This document shows positions 1 to 5,536 of a stretch of DNA of 12,827 bases, in pieces. Position numbers and translations under genes: made by a program. The notes below the pieces were generated by a model, which saw only the letters and a list, made by a program, of their open reading frames with translations, was not told the origin of the DNA and did not search any database. Positions within the stretch are counted from its first letter, which is position 1. Every line of letters begins with the position of its first letter. The stretch lies in the NCBI GenBank assembly GCA_035291645.1, contig DATDRQ010000052.1, forward strand, positions 1 to 12,827. The letters run 5' to 3'. Source of the stretch: DATDRQ01 sp035291645 (GTDB taxonomy: Bacteria > Chloroflexota > Anaerolineae > Anaerolineales > UBA4823).

Positions 1-1191
1 GCCGATGTTCCCGTTCGCATCCACCGCCACATCCACCGGCTGGTTGTAGTGTTTCGCGTCGGTCAGGTAAGGTAACCCGGTGACGCCGAAGGTGCGCCGG
101 TAGAACAGGCCGCTGTTGAACTTCTGCACGCGGAAATTATCGCGGTCTGCGACGTAGATGATGCCGTCTGCATCGACCGCCACGTCGGTCGGGCTTTTGA
201 ACTGGTTATTCCCGGAGCCCCAGCCGGCGCCCAGCGTGGCCTGGTAGGCGCGGGTGGCGCGGTTAAAGATCTGCGCCCGGTGATTATCGGAGTCGGCCAC
301 GTAGATGCGGCTGGAGTCCACTGCTACCCCCAAGGGGTAGCTGAAATGGCTATTATCGGAGCCGGGCACGCCGGTAACGCCCAGGGTAGCCTTGTACTGG
401 TGGTTGCTACCGAAGATCTGCACCCGGTGGTTATTCGCATCGGATACATATAGGTTATCATCCTGGTCGATGGCGATGCGCACCGGAATGTTGAAATGGG
501 CGTTATCCGTCCCGCTTACGCCAGTCACCCCGATCGTTGCCAGGTGGTCCCCGCTGCTGTCGAACACCTGGACGCGCTGGTTTTCGCTGTCGCTGATGTA
601 GACGTGCCCGGCGCTATCGAAGGCCACGCCGAACGGTCTGTCGAAGTGGCTGTTGTCCGTTCCCGCCTCCCAGGTGACGCCAAGCTGGGTCAGGTAAGCC
701 CCACCTGCATCGAACTTGACCACCCGCGCCGAGCTGGTATCGACGACCCAGATATTGCCGTTCTTGTCGACCGCCACTTCGTGGGGTTCGCCCAGGTGGG
801 TTTCGTCGGCGATCGCCGAGAACCCGGCTGTGCCGATCGACTTCATGAAAACACCCGAGGGGTTGTACTTCATAGCGCGGGCGCCATTGGTCTCTGCCAC
901 CCACAGGTTGCCGGAGCCGTCCACGCCTACCCCGGTCGGGTAATACAGGTGAGCGTTATCGGCGAGATAAGCGACCTCGCCAACGCCAAAGGTTCGTTTA
1001 TAGAAAAAACTCATTGACCCTGAAACGGCGGGACCGGTCAGGGATTGGCGCGGGTCCTGGCCGCTGTCCGGGGGTCTGCCGCCGGGCAGGTCAGGGGGGC
1101 CGGCCTGGGCCGGCGCAGAGGCCCGGGCGCCCGCCGCGCTGAGGGCCAGAAGGATAAGGATCAACAGGGGGACGATCTGCCTGAGTTTCAT
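1..1191 (-). CDS. Secreted NHL-repeat (beta-propeller) protein, C-terminus beyond the window
   Basis: The minus strand is open from an ATG at 1191-1189 to the left edge, giving 397 residues with no stop. Residues 1-30 are a typical signal peptide: a basic MKLRQ, a Leu/Ile-rich core, and Ala-x-Ala sites near 22-24 and 28-30. A Pro/Gly-rich linker (about 31-58) follows. Then come at least six complete NHL repeats of about 50 residues and the start of a seventh, with the family pattern P-x-G/D-V-A-V-D-x-x-G-N-(L/I/V)-Y-V-(A/S)-D-x-x-N-x-R-(V/A)-Q-x-F, for example at 185-210, 235-260 and 285-309. The inter-repeat segment GTDNxHF recurs at 177, 227 and 277. A strong Shine-Dalgarno (GGGAGGAGG) lies just upstream and fixes the start. 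NHL repeats form beta-propellers that bind proteins, glycans or ligands; the export signal places this one outside the membrane. The ligand cannot be read from the sequence. It is transcribed away from the glycan cluster, so a functional link is only possible. The true length is unknown. Confidence 0.93.
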   Translation of the reverse strand, partial: MKLRQIVPLLILILLALSAAGARASAPAQAGPPDLPGGRPPDSGQDPRQSLTGPAVSGSMSFFYKRTFGVGEVAYLADNAHLYYPTGVGVDGSGNLWVAETNGARAMKYNPSGVFMKSIGTAGFSAIADETHLGEPHEVAVDKNGNIWVVDTSSARVVKFDAGGAYLTQLGVTWEAGTDNSHFDRPFGVAFDSAGHVYISDSENQRVQVFDSSGDHLATIGVTGVSGTDNAHFNIPVRIAIDQDDNLYVSDANNHRVQIFGSNHQYKATLGVTGVPGSDNSHFSYPLGVAVDSSRIYVADSDNHRAQIFNRATRAYQATLGAGWGSGNNQFKSPTDVAVDADGIIYVADRDNFRVQKFNSGLFYRRTFGVTGLPYLTDAKHYNQPVDVAVDANGNIG

Positions 1192-1228
1192 GGTAGCCTC
1201 CTCCCTTGAGGCCAGAGCAACGAATTTT

Positions 1229-1377
1229 CCTGCAGGATGTTCTTGCAGGTACTACAAGGACTGGATTTCCGCCACCTCCTTTCCTGGTTTCTGGCGAGGA
1301 CATAAAACTGGCCACCTATGGCCGGTGTTGCTACGTATTCCCCAAGGGCGCTCCCCTGATTTCAGGGGGAGAGCAAC
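1229..1377 (-). promoter_or_regulatory. Structured 5' leader of the NHL gene, candidate cis-regulatory RNA
   Basis: Between the predicted transcription start (near 1414) and the Shine-Dalgarno, the minus-strand transcript contains several complementary segments. Given in plus-strand coordinates: an outer helix GTTGCT 1327-1332 with AGCAAC 1372-1377 encloses a strong hairpin, CCCCTGA 1353-1359 with TCAGGGG 1362-1368. A second helix joins CGCCA 1270-1274 with TGGCG 1292-1296. A third hairpin joins CCTGCA 1229-1234 with TGCAGG 1244-1249. I could not match it to the consensus of c-di-GMP-I, c-di-GMP-II, cobalamin, SAM, TPP, glycine or molybdenum-cofactor riboswitches from memory. It may be an unrecognised riboswitch, an mRNA-stabilising leader, or chance pairing in GC-rich DNA. 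Confidence 0.35.
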
Positions 1378-1420
1378 CACCCTGCAACCCCTGGTTCATT
1401 GCATCCACTCGGATAATTAA

Positions 1421-1449
1421 TTTATAGCAGAATCCAGCGCAAGGCGCAA
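1421..1449 (-). promoter_or_regulatory. Predicted sigma-70 promoter of the NHL-repeat gene
   Basis: Read on the minus strand, the -35 TTGCGC (1449-1444) and the -10 TATAAA (1426-1421) are separated by exactly 17 nt. A TG one base upstream of the -10 makes it an extended -10. Transcription would start near 1414, leaving a leader of about 220 nt before the ATG at 1191. It lies in an AT-rich patch within GC-rich DNA. Confidence 0.6.
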
Positions 1450-1501
1450 CCGACTTTTCCAGCTTTTACATCGCTTTTATGGTCGATGCTTTCAGCCTCG
1501 C

Positions 1502-1554
1502 CTACTACTACTGCCCTTCTTTTTTGATGTTCCTATAGGCAAAAGAAGTAGTAG
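1502..1554. repeat. Imperfect inverted repeat (CTACTAC / GTAGTAG)
   Basis: CTACTAC (1502-1508) and TTCTTTT (1517-1523) are mirrored by AAAAGAA (1541-1547) and GTAGTAG (1548-1554). This makes a two-part stem of 7 + 7 bp, with an 8-nt bulge on one side and a 17-nt loop. It sits 16 bp from the larger palindromic element at 1571 and in no gene. It could be a separate small palindrome, a flanking part of that element, or a weak terminator-like structure. No second copy is visible in the window. Confidence 0.55.
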
Positions 1555-1570
1555 ACCCACCAAACAGTGC

Positions 1571-1747
1571 GTCGTTGCGAGCCGTCGGAAAACAGCCTGT
1601 TCTTGGCTGTTTTCCGACGGCGAAGCAATCTTGCTGCGGGCAAAAAGAGAGATTGCGGCAATCAAGAGAGATTGCGGCAATCAAGAGAGATTGCTTCGCG
1701 CCAAGAAAACGGCGGAGAGTACGCCGTTTTCTTGGGCTCGCAACGAC
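1571..1747. repeat. Compound palindromic (MITE-like) element with a hairpin in each arm
   Basis: The element is bounded by perfect 13-bp inverted repeats, GTCGTTGCGAGCC (1571-1583) and GGCTCGCAACGAC (1735-1747). Just inside the left end is a perfect 16-bp hairpin (1582-1597 with 1605-1620, 7-nt loop). Just inside the right end is a perfect 14-bp hairpin of different sequence (1701-1714 with 1722-1735, 7-nt loop). Between them lie GCGAAGCAATC (1620-1630) and GATTGCTTCGC (1689-1699), which are again inverted copies. Compensating sequence in both arms shows the foldback is maintained rather than accidental. The same terminal and core motifs recur in the element at 7974-8048, so the two are one family. 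There is no transposase, so it would be non-autonomous. The direct repeat expected from target-site duplication is not obvious. Confidence 0.85.
1645..1694. repeat. 19-bp tandem repeat, about 2.6 copies
   Basis: The unit AAGAGAGATTGCGGCAATC occurs at 1645-1663 and 1664-1682 without mismatch, and its first 12 bases recur at 1683-1694. Each unit contains the small palindrome GATTGCGGCAATC. The array sits in the centre of the compound palindromic element and runs directly into its inner GATTGCTTCGC motif, so it probably arose by local duplication of part of the element. Confidence 0.9.
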
Positions 1748-1841
1748 ATGAGTGCAACCTCATCTTGACCAACACAATTTACGTGATTTTTACGCGTTTT
1801 CTTATTTAAACGGAAATTGGGCAGATCCCTTGTAAGAACAT

Positions 1842-1852
1842 TGTTATATAAT
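1842..1852 (+). promoter_or_regulatory. Possible extended -10 promoter upstream of the glycan operon
   Basis: TG, one base, then TATATA (1845-1850) overlaps a perfect TATAAT (1847-1852) in the most AT-rich stretch before the operon. No good -35 lies 16-18 bp upstream, so this rests on the -10 alone. If used, it would give an untranslated leader of about 590 nt that includes the hairpins at 2118 and 2230. Confidence 0.25.
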
Positions 1853-2117
1853 TATTATCGAGACATCACCTTATTGTTTACTGCTGGACAGGTGATGGTT
1901 CGTATTTTTTACCGGTGGGGGTATTGTTCGTGGTTCCTTTATTCGCCGAGGAGCCAGTTTCATTTTATTCGTCTGACTATTCCAACCCTTTATCAATCGA
2001 CCCGTTTACCGGCCTGGATACGTAAGGTAGCTCGCAGCCATCTGGATGCCAAGTCGACGAGAATCGTCCTTGCCTTTCGGGCGCAGGATCGTTAGCGGTA
2101 AACCTTGAGAAAAAGAA

Positions 2118-2155
2118 CAGGCGCCAGCCCGGTTGGTGAACCGGACGGGCGCCTG
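2118..2155 (+). other. Strong GC-rich hairpin in the putative operon leader
   Basis: CAGGCGCC (2118-2125) pairs with GGCGCCTG (2148-2155), and inside it CCGGTT (2129-2134) pairs with AACCGG (2139-2144), closing a 4-nt GGTG loop. It is preceded by an A-rich run (2110-2117) and not followed by a U tract, so it is not a plus-strand intrinsic terminator. A second hairpin, CCGGACC / GGTCCGG with a GTTT loop, lies at 2230-2247. The two could belong to one structured leader RNA; their function is unknown. Confidence 0.6.
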
Positions 2156-2448
2156 GGAACGCACAGCAGCGTGCAATGCACCTGGCGGCGATACCTTTTT
2201 GCGGAGAGCGCCTCCAGCGCAGGGTCTGTCCGGACCGTTTGGTCCGGGGGGTGGCGCGCTGCCTTGCCGGGCTATTCTAACCGGATTGGCGCGGCCTGTC
2301 TATCGAAATATCCGGCTGCGGGAGCTTTTCCTCTGACAATTGTCGGTATGGCGGAGCGCGGTCAGTTGAACCATACAGTCCGGTTTGACCAGCGAATCTG
2401 GCAGCGTTAATGATTTACCAGTCCACGGCTGGGTTATGCGATAAAGGG

Positions 2449-3363
2449 ATGGAAGCGAAGACGCCCCACCCGATAAAGGTCGTGGTGGTCGTTCCCGCCT
2501 ACAACGAAGCGCGTTTCATCGGCAGCACCGTGATCAAGGCCATCAACCAAACCGGCTGTGTGATCGTGATCGACGATGGCTCGCAGGATGATACCGCCGA
2601 GATCGCCCGCGCTGCCGGGGCGATCGTGATCCAGCATGCCGGCAACCGTGGCAAAGGGGCGGCGCTGAACACCGGGCTGCAGGCAGGACGCCGTTTCGAC
2701 CCGCAGGCGGTCGTCTTGCTCGACGCGGACGGTCAGCACCGGCCAGAGGAGATGGCGCGCCTGTTGGAACCGATTTTCCTCGATCAGGCCGATATCGTGG
2801 TGGGCTCGCGCTACGGAGGAAAGAAGAGCTGCGTGCCGGGCGCCCGCATCCTGGGTCACCGCCTGTTCAACCTGATCACCCGCCTGGTCTCCGGTGAAAG
2901 TGTGAGCGACTCTCAGTGCGGCTACCGGGCCTTTTCCGCCAGGGCTCTCGAGATCGTTTCCTTCTGCTCGCAGGGCTTTTCCGTCGAATCTGAGATGCAG
3001 TTCCTGGCGCACGAGTATGGCCTGCGCATCCAGGAAGTCGATATCACAGTTCTTTATCCCGATAAGCCCAAGCGCCCTTTGCTTTTCCACGGGATGTTGG
3101 TCTTGAACGGGATCATCAAGCTGACCGGGCAGTACCGCCCGTTATTATCCTTTGGTCTTTTCGGGATGATCCTGTTCCTGGTTGGGTCGGCTTTTAGCAT
3201 CCGTGTGCTTGAGGTTTATCTACGCACGCAAGATCTGGCAGTGGTCCCTGCGCTATTGAGCATCGCACTGGCCTTTATTGGTCTGACGCTGTGGATGACG
3301 GGCTTTACCCTGCACTCGGTGCGTGGCATGCTGCGAGACATTCTCAAAACATGGAAACCTTGA
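2449..3363 (+). CDS. GT2 glycosyltransferase, DPM1/dolichol-phosphate-mannosyltransferase type, with two C-terminal membrane helices
   Basis: Numbered from the ATG at 2449 (304 residues). The N-terminal GT-A fold is clear: KVVVVVPAYNEA near 10-21, the nucleotide-binding DDGS at 42-45, GNRGKGAALNTGL near 65-77, the metal-binding DADG at 92-95, GSRY near 119-122 and DSQCGYRAF at 154-162. Two hydrophobic helices (about 232-250 and 265-287) end the protein, so it is membrane-anchored with its active site in the cytoplasm. Families of this type usually transfer a sugar from a nucleotide sugar to polyprenyl phosphate, here perhaps supplying a lipid-linked sugar to an outside-acting glycosyltransferase. 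The start is uncertain: an in-frame ATG at 2410 would add 13 residues that look unlike the family. Neither has a good Shine-Dalgarno. It is the first gene of the plus-strand cluster and is followed by a 65-bp gap. Confidence 0.9.
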   Translation: MEAKTPHPIKVVVVVPAYNEARFIGSTVIKAINQTGCVIVIDDGSQDDTAEIARAAGAIVIQHAGNRGKGAALNTGLQAGRRFDPQAVVLLDADGQHRPEEMARLLEPIFLDQADIVVGSRYGGKKSCVPGARILGHRLFNLITRLVSGESVSDSQCGYRAFSARALEIVSFCSQGFSVESEMQFLAHEYGLRIQEVDITVLYPDKPKRPLLFHGMLVLNGIIKLTGQYRPLLSFGLFGMILFLVGSAFSIRVLEVYLRTQDLAVVPALLSIALAFIGLTLWMTGFTLHSVRGMLRDILKTWKP

Positions 3364-3379
3364 AATTTCATTCTATAGT
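3352..3379 (+). promoter_or_regulatory. Possible internal promoter before pssD
   Basis: TGGAAA (3352-3357) and TATAGT (3374-3379) are 16 bp apart in a conspicuously AT-rich patch at the end of the GT2 gene and the start of the 65-bp gap, about 50 bp before the pssD start. The -10 matches in five of six positions and the -35 in four. It would allow the PssD-to-flippase genes to be expressed separately from the GT2 gene. Confidence 0.3.
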
Positions 3380-3428
3380 AATTAATAAGCTCATTGGGCA
3401 GTTCGCATAAGACAGCAATAGTTCGAAG

Positions 3429-3878
3429 ATGAAGATCTGCCTGGTTTGTTCTCATGGAGGACATCTGACTGAAACCCTGCAGCTGCTGGACGCCTTCGCC
3501 GATCACAAGATCTTCTTCGCTACTTACCACAGCAGGCGGGATCAGGAAATACAGCAGATCGCCCCGGCGTATTTTGCTGAAAATATTGGGAAGAACCTAT
3601 GGAGGATGACCCTGGCTGTGCCCTGGGCGTTTTGGCTGCTTAGAAAAGAGAGACCGGATGTCGTCCTGAGCCTTGGAGCTGAAATTGCCGTTCCGTTCTT
3701 CTATCTGGCAAAACTCCTCGGGATCAAGACGATCTACATCGAAAGCTGGTGCCGGGTGGAAAACCTTTCCCTGACCGGCCGGCTGGTTTATCCGGTATCC
3801 GATGTTTTCTGGGTCCAGTGGCCTGAGTTATTACAGGCTGTTGGTCGTAAGGCGCGCTATAGAGGAGCGGTGATTTGA
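3429..3878 (+). CDS. pssD: PssD/Cps14F-type glycosyltransferase subunit (Alg14 homologue)
   Basis: This 149-residue protein has the usual length and layout of bacterial Alg14-like proteins. SHGGHLTE at 8-15 corresponds to the Alg14 GSGGH nucleotide-sugar loop, LGAEIAVPFF lies at 82-91, and IESWCRVENLSLTGRLVYPVSDVFWVQWP at 104-132 is the family's most conserved stretch. The chain ends in YRGAVI, matching the typical C-terminus. In the family, Alg14/PssD anchors its partner Alg13/PssE to the membrane, and together they add a sugar to a lipid-linked acceptor; in pneumococcal and rhizobial systems this is the second sugar of the repeat. Hydrophobic stretches at about 60-72 and 85-97 fit peripheral or monotopic membrane attachment. 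The next gene encodes the partner and overlaps this one by 4 bp. The ribosome binding site is weak. The acceptor and donor sugars cannot be read. Confidence 0.9.
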   Translation: MKICLVCSHGGHLTETLQLLDAFADHKIFFATYHSRRDQEIQQIAPAYFAENIGKNLWRMTLAVPWAFWLLRKERPDVVLSLGAEIAVPFFYLAKLLGIKTIYIESWCRVENLSLTGRLVYPVSDVFWVQWPELLQAVGRKARYRGAVI

Positions 3879-4387
3879 TCTTGGTTTTGGTTGGGATGCA
3901 CTCCGTCGCCTTTGACCGGCTGGTTCAAGCCGCTGATCGACTCGCCACACAATTGGATGAAAACGTAATCATCCAGCGCGGTTGCTCAACATACATCCCT
4001 GTCTTCGCTACTTCATTTGACTATATAACCTGTAAGCAAATCGAAAAACTTACTACCGAAGCGCGCGTCGTGGTAACCCACGCCGGTGCCGGTTCCATTA
4101 TTCTTACTCTGCGTTTAGGAAAATCGGTCGTCATCGTACCGCGTTCAAGAAAACTCGGAAAAGGCCTGGACGATCATCAGCAACAGCTGGCGTATGCGCT
4201 TGCTAAGAAGTACAAAGTGCCGGTTGTGAGCGAGGTGACGGCTGAAGGCTTGTTGGAATGCATTCAACGGGTTGAGCATCAAAAGGTCTGGATAGCTGGC
4301 AATTCGGGCTTGGTTCAAGCGATGCGAGAACAGCTGGCTGTGTGGGATCAGGCAAAACGAGAAGAGGCTATTGAACTGGTGAGATAA
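3875..4387 (+). CDS. pssE: PssE/Cps14G-type glycosyltransferase catalytic subunit (Alg13 homologue)
   Basis: 170 residues, the expected size. It starts MILVLVGMHSVAFDRLVQ, matching the family's TVGTHxxxFDRLV opening. THAGAGSI at 68-75 is the UDP-sugar-binding loop, and VPRSRKLGKGLDDHQQQLA at 88-106 matches the conserved HQ-containing segment. The start is a TTG at 3875-3877 inside the stop region of pssD. It has GAGGAG (3862-3867) 7 nt upstream, and homology requires residues from this codon on, so the non-ATG start is well supported. The overlap implies translational coupling and equal production of the two subunits. The protein has no membrane segment and would be recruited by PssD. The Thr of the usual VGTH is Met here. 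The last 25 residues are charged and not obviously conserved. Confidence 0.9.
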   Translation: MILVLVGMHSVAFDRLVQAADRLATQLDENVIIQRGCSTYIPVFATSFDYITCKQIEKLTTEARVVVTHAGAGSIILTLRLGKSVVIVPRSRKLGKGLDDHQQQLAYALAKKYKVPVVSEVTAEGLLECIQRVEHQKVWIAGNSGLVQAMREQLAVWDQAKREEAIELVR

Positions 4388-4393
4388 AAGCCG

Positions 4394-5536
4394 ATGCGCA
4401 TCTGCATGCTCACCTCGGCGCCCTTTCCGCCTAAGGAGGGGATTGGTTTTTATGTATGGAACCTGTCCAGGTACCTGCAGCGCGCCGGCCACTCTGTGCA
4501 GGTCATTACCCGGGGAACACTGAATGCAACATTCCGTGAGGAGTACGCAGGCATCCCTATCTGGAAGGCCAGCTTTGCGCCTCTCTATCCCTTCCACGTA
4601 CATTTGCATTCAATATTTGTCGACCGGCTGCTTCGCCGGCTCGCACCCGAGATCGAACTGCTGCATGCACATACCCCGCTTGTCCGGCTGCCCACGGTAA
4701 AGTTCCCGACCCTGGTAACTGCGCACACCTCGATGAGGGCAGATATAAGGGCAATTAAATTCACCAGCGCCTTCGAGTTGATGATGAAACTTCAAGCGCC
4801 GGTAAGCTACGCCCTGGAGGGAGAACTGCTCTTTAAATCTAATCATGTCGTAGCCGTTTCTAGCAGTGTGGCCGGTGAACTCCGCCCTAATAATGAGGGA
4901 CTTGGGATGGTGAAAGTCCTTGGAAATGGAGTGGATACAGAGGTATTCCAGCCAGCCGAAGTCGGCAGCCAGCCTGTTAAGCCTTGTATCCTGGCTGCGG
5001 GCAGGTTAGCCCCAGGTAAGGGTTGGAAAGACCTGATCGACGCTGCAAGGTTAGTAGTGAGAGAACAGCCGAGCAGTCGTTTTTACATCGCTGGCAGCGG
5101 TCCGCTCGAAAAATCTCTGCGCCGGTACATTCAAGCTCAGCGGCTTGCCTCCAATGTTTTCCTGCTCGGGCACGTGTCGGATCGAGTCCAACTCGCTGAG
5201 CTTTACCGGGGAGCAGCCGTGTTCGTACACCCCGCCCTCCACGAAGGCCTGCCGACCGTCCTGCTGGAGGCCATGGCGTGCGGCCGGCCAGTGGTCGCCA
5301 CAGCTGTCAGCGGGGCGTTGGATGTGATCGAGCATGGTAGGAACGGATTTCTGGTCCCTCCGTCCGATCCGATCCAGATGGCAGAATCCATCATGACCTG
5401 CCTGAGCGATCCTGAAATGTCCAGAGAAGTAGGGGTGTGTGCCAGGAAGACCATCGAAGCGCGCTATTCCTGGCAGGTGGTCAGCGGGAGCTATATCGAC
5501 GAGTACGAGCAGCTGCTCCAGGATTATCGAAATTGA
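4394..5536 (+). CDS. GT4-family glycosyltransferase (GT-B fold)
   Basis: 380 residues, typical of the family. The N-terminal acceptor domain starts MRICMLTSAPFPPKEGIGFYVWNLSRYLQRAGHSVQVITRG (1-41), with the glycine-rich turn at 16-18. The C-terminal donor domain shows GNGVD at 177-181, GRLAPGKGWKDLI at 203-215, GSGPL at 234-238, and the E-x7-E motif EGLPTVLLE (Glu284 and Glu292) followed by AMACGRPVVAT. GT4 enzymes are retaining transferases that use nucleotide sugars; this one probably extends a lipid-linked oligosaccharide on the cytoplasmic face. The sugar cannot be told. The gene begins 6 bp after pssE and ends overlapping the next gene's TTG start. Only a weak GGTGAG lies 10 nt before the ATG, so translation may be partly coupled to pssE. 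Confidence 0.92.
   Translation: MRICMLTSAPFPPKEGIGFYVWNLSRYLQRAGHSVQVITRGTLNATFREEYAGIPIWKASFAPLYPFHVHLHSIFVDRLLRRLAPEIELLHAHTPLVRLPTVKFPTLVTAHTSMRADIRAIKFTSAFELMMKLQAPVSYALEGELLFKSNHVVAVSSSVAGELRPNNEGLGMVKVLGNGVDTEVFQPAEVGSQPVKPCILAAGRLAPGKGWKDLIDAARLVVREQPSSRFYIAGSGPLEKSLRRYIQAQRLASNVFLLGHVSDRVQLAELYRGAAVFVHPALHEGLPTVLLEAMACGRPVVATAVSGALDVIEHGRNGFLVPPSDPIQMAESIMTCLSDPEMSREVGVCARKTIEARYSWQVVSGSYIDEYEQLLQDYRN

Larger units (their letters stand above)
1748..2448. other. Gene-free region between the palindromic element and the glycan operon
   Basis: About 700 bp with no convincing gene. The first part (to about 2000) is AT-rich; the second (about 2100-2300) is GC-rich with strong foldbacks. 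The open frames here lack ribosome binding sites, have no family-like features and are arginine- or cysteine-rich, as expected for chance frames. One frame (1852-2022) reads like plausible protein near its end but has no start codon with a binding site and stops at 2023-2025. A weak promoter-like pair, TTGACC (2385-2390) and AATGAT (2409-2414) at 18-bp spacing, lies just before the first operon gene. Confidence 0.6.

Noticed and set aside
496..1017. 173-codon plus-strand frame opposite the NHL gene
   Set aside because: It is a mirror of the repeated NHL coding sequence; the minus strand has signal peptide, repeats and a Shine-Dalgarno.
1645..1694. Possible CRISPR array from the evenly repeated 19-bp units
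   Set aside because: The units are directly adjacent with no spacers, so this is a simple tandem repeat.
1852..2025. Plus-strand open frame reading plausibly as protein near its end (LFVVPLFAEEPVSFYSSDYS), with similar-looking sequence after the stop
   Set aside because: The only start candidate (GTG at 1915) has no ribosome binding site, the product would be 36 residues, and I recognise no family. It could be a decayed gene, but the evidence is too thin to call a pseudogene.
2093..2103. Sequence AGCGGTAAACC resembling the ops/JUMPstart core GGCGGTAG
   Set aside because: Too few bases match and the flanking JUMPstart sequence is absent.
2105..2410. 101-codon plus-strand open frame ending at the first operon gene
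   Set aside because: It has no binding site, runs across two perfect hairpins, and has Arg/Ser/Gly-rich composition typical of chance frames in GC-rich DNA.
2385..2414. TTGACC and AATGAT at 18-bp spacing just before the GT2 gene
   Set aside because: The -10 matches in only four positions and the spacing is not ideal, so it was not listed as a separate promoter.
2434..3090. 218-codon minus-strand frame opposite the GT2 gene
   Set aside because: It is a shadow of a confidently recognised glycosyltransferase, and its His/Asp-rich translation has no family features.
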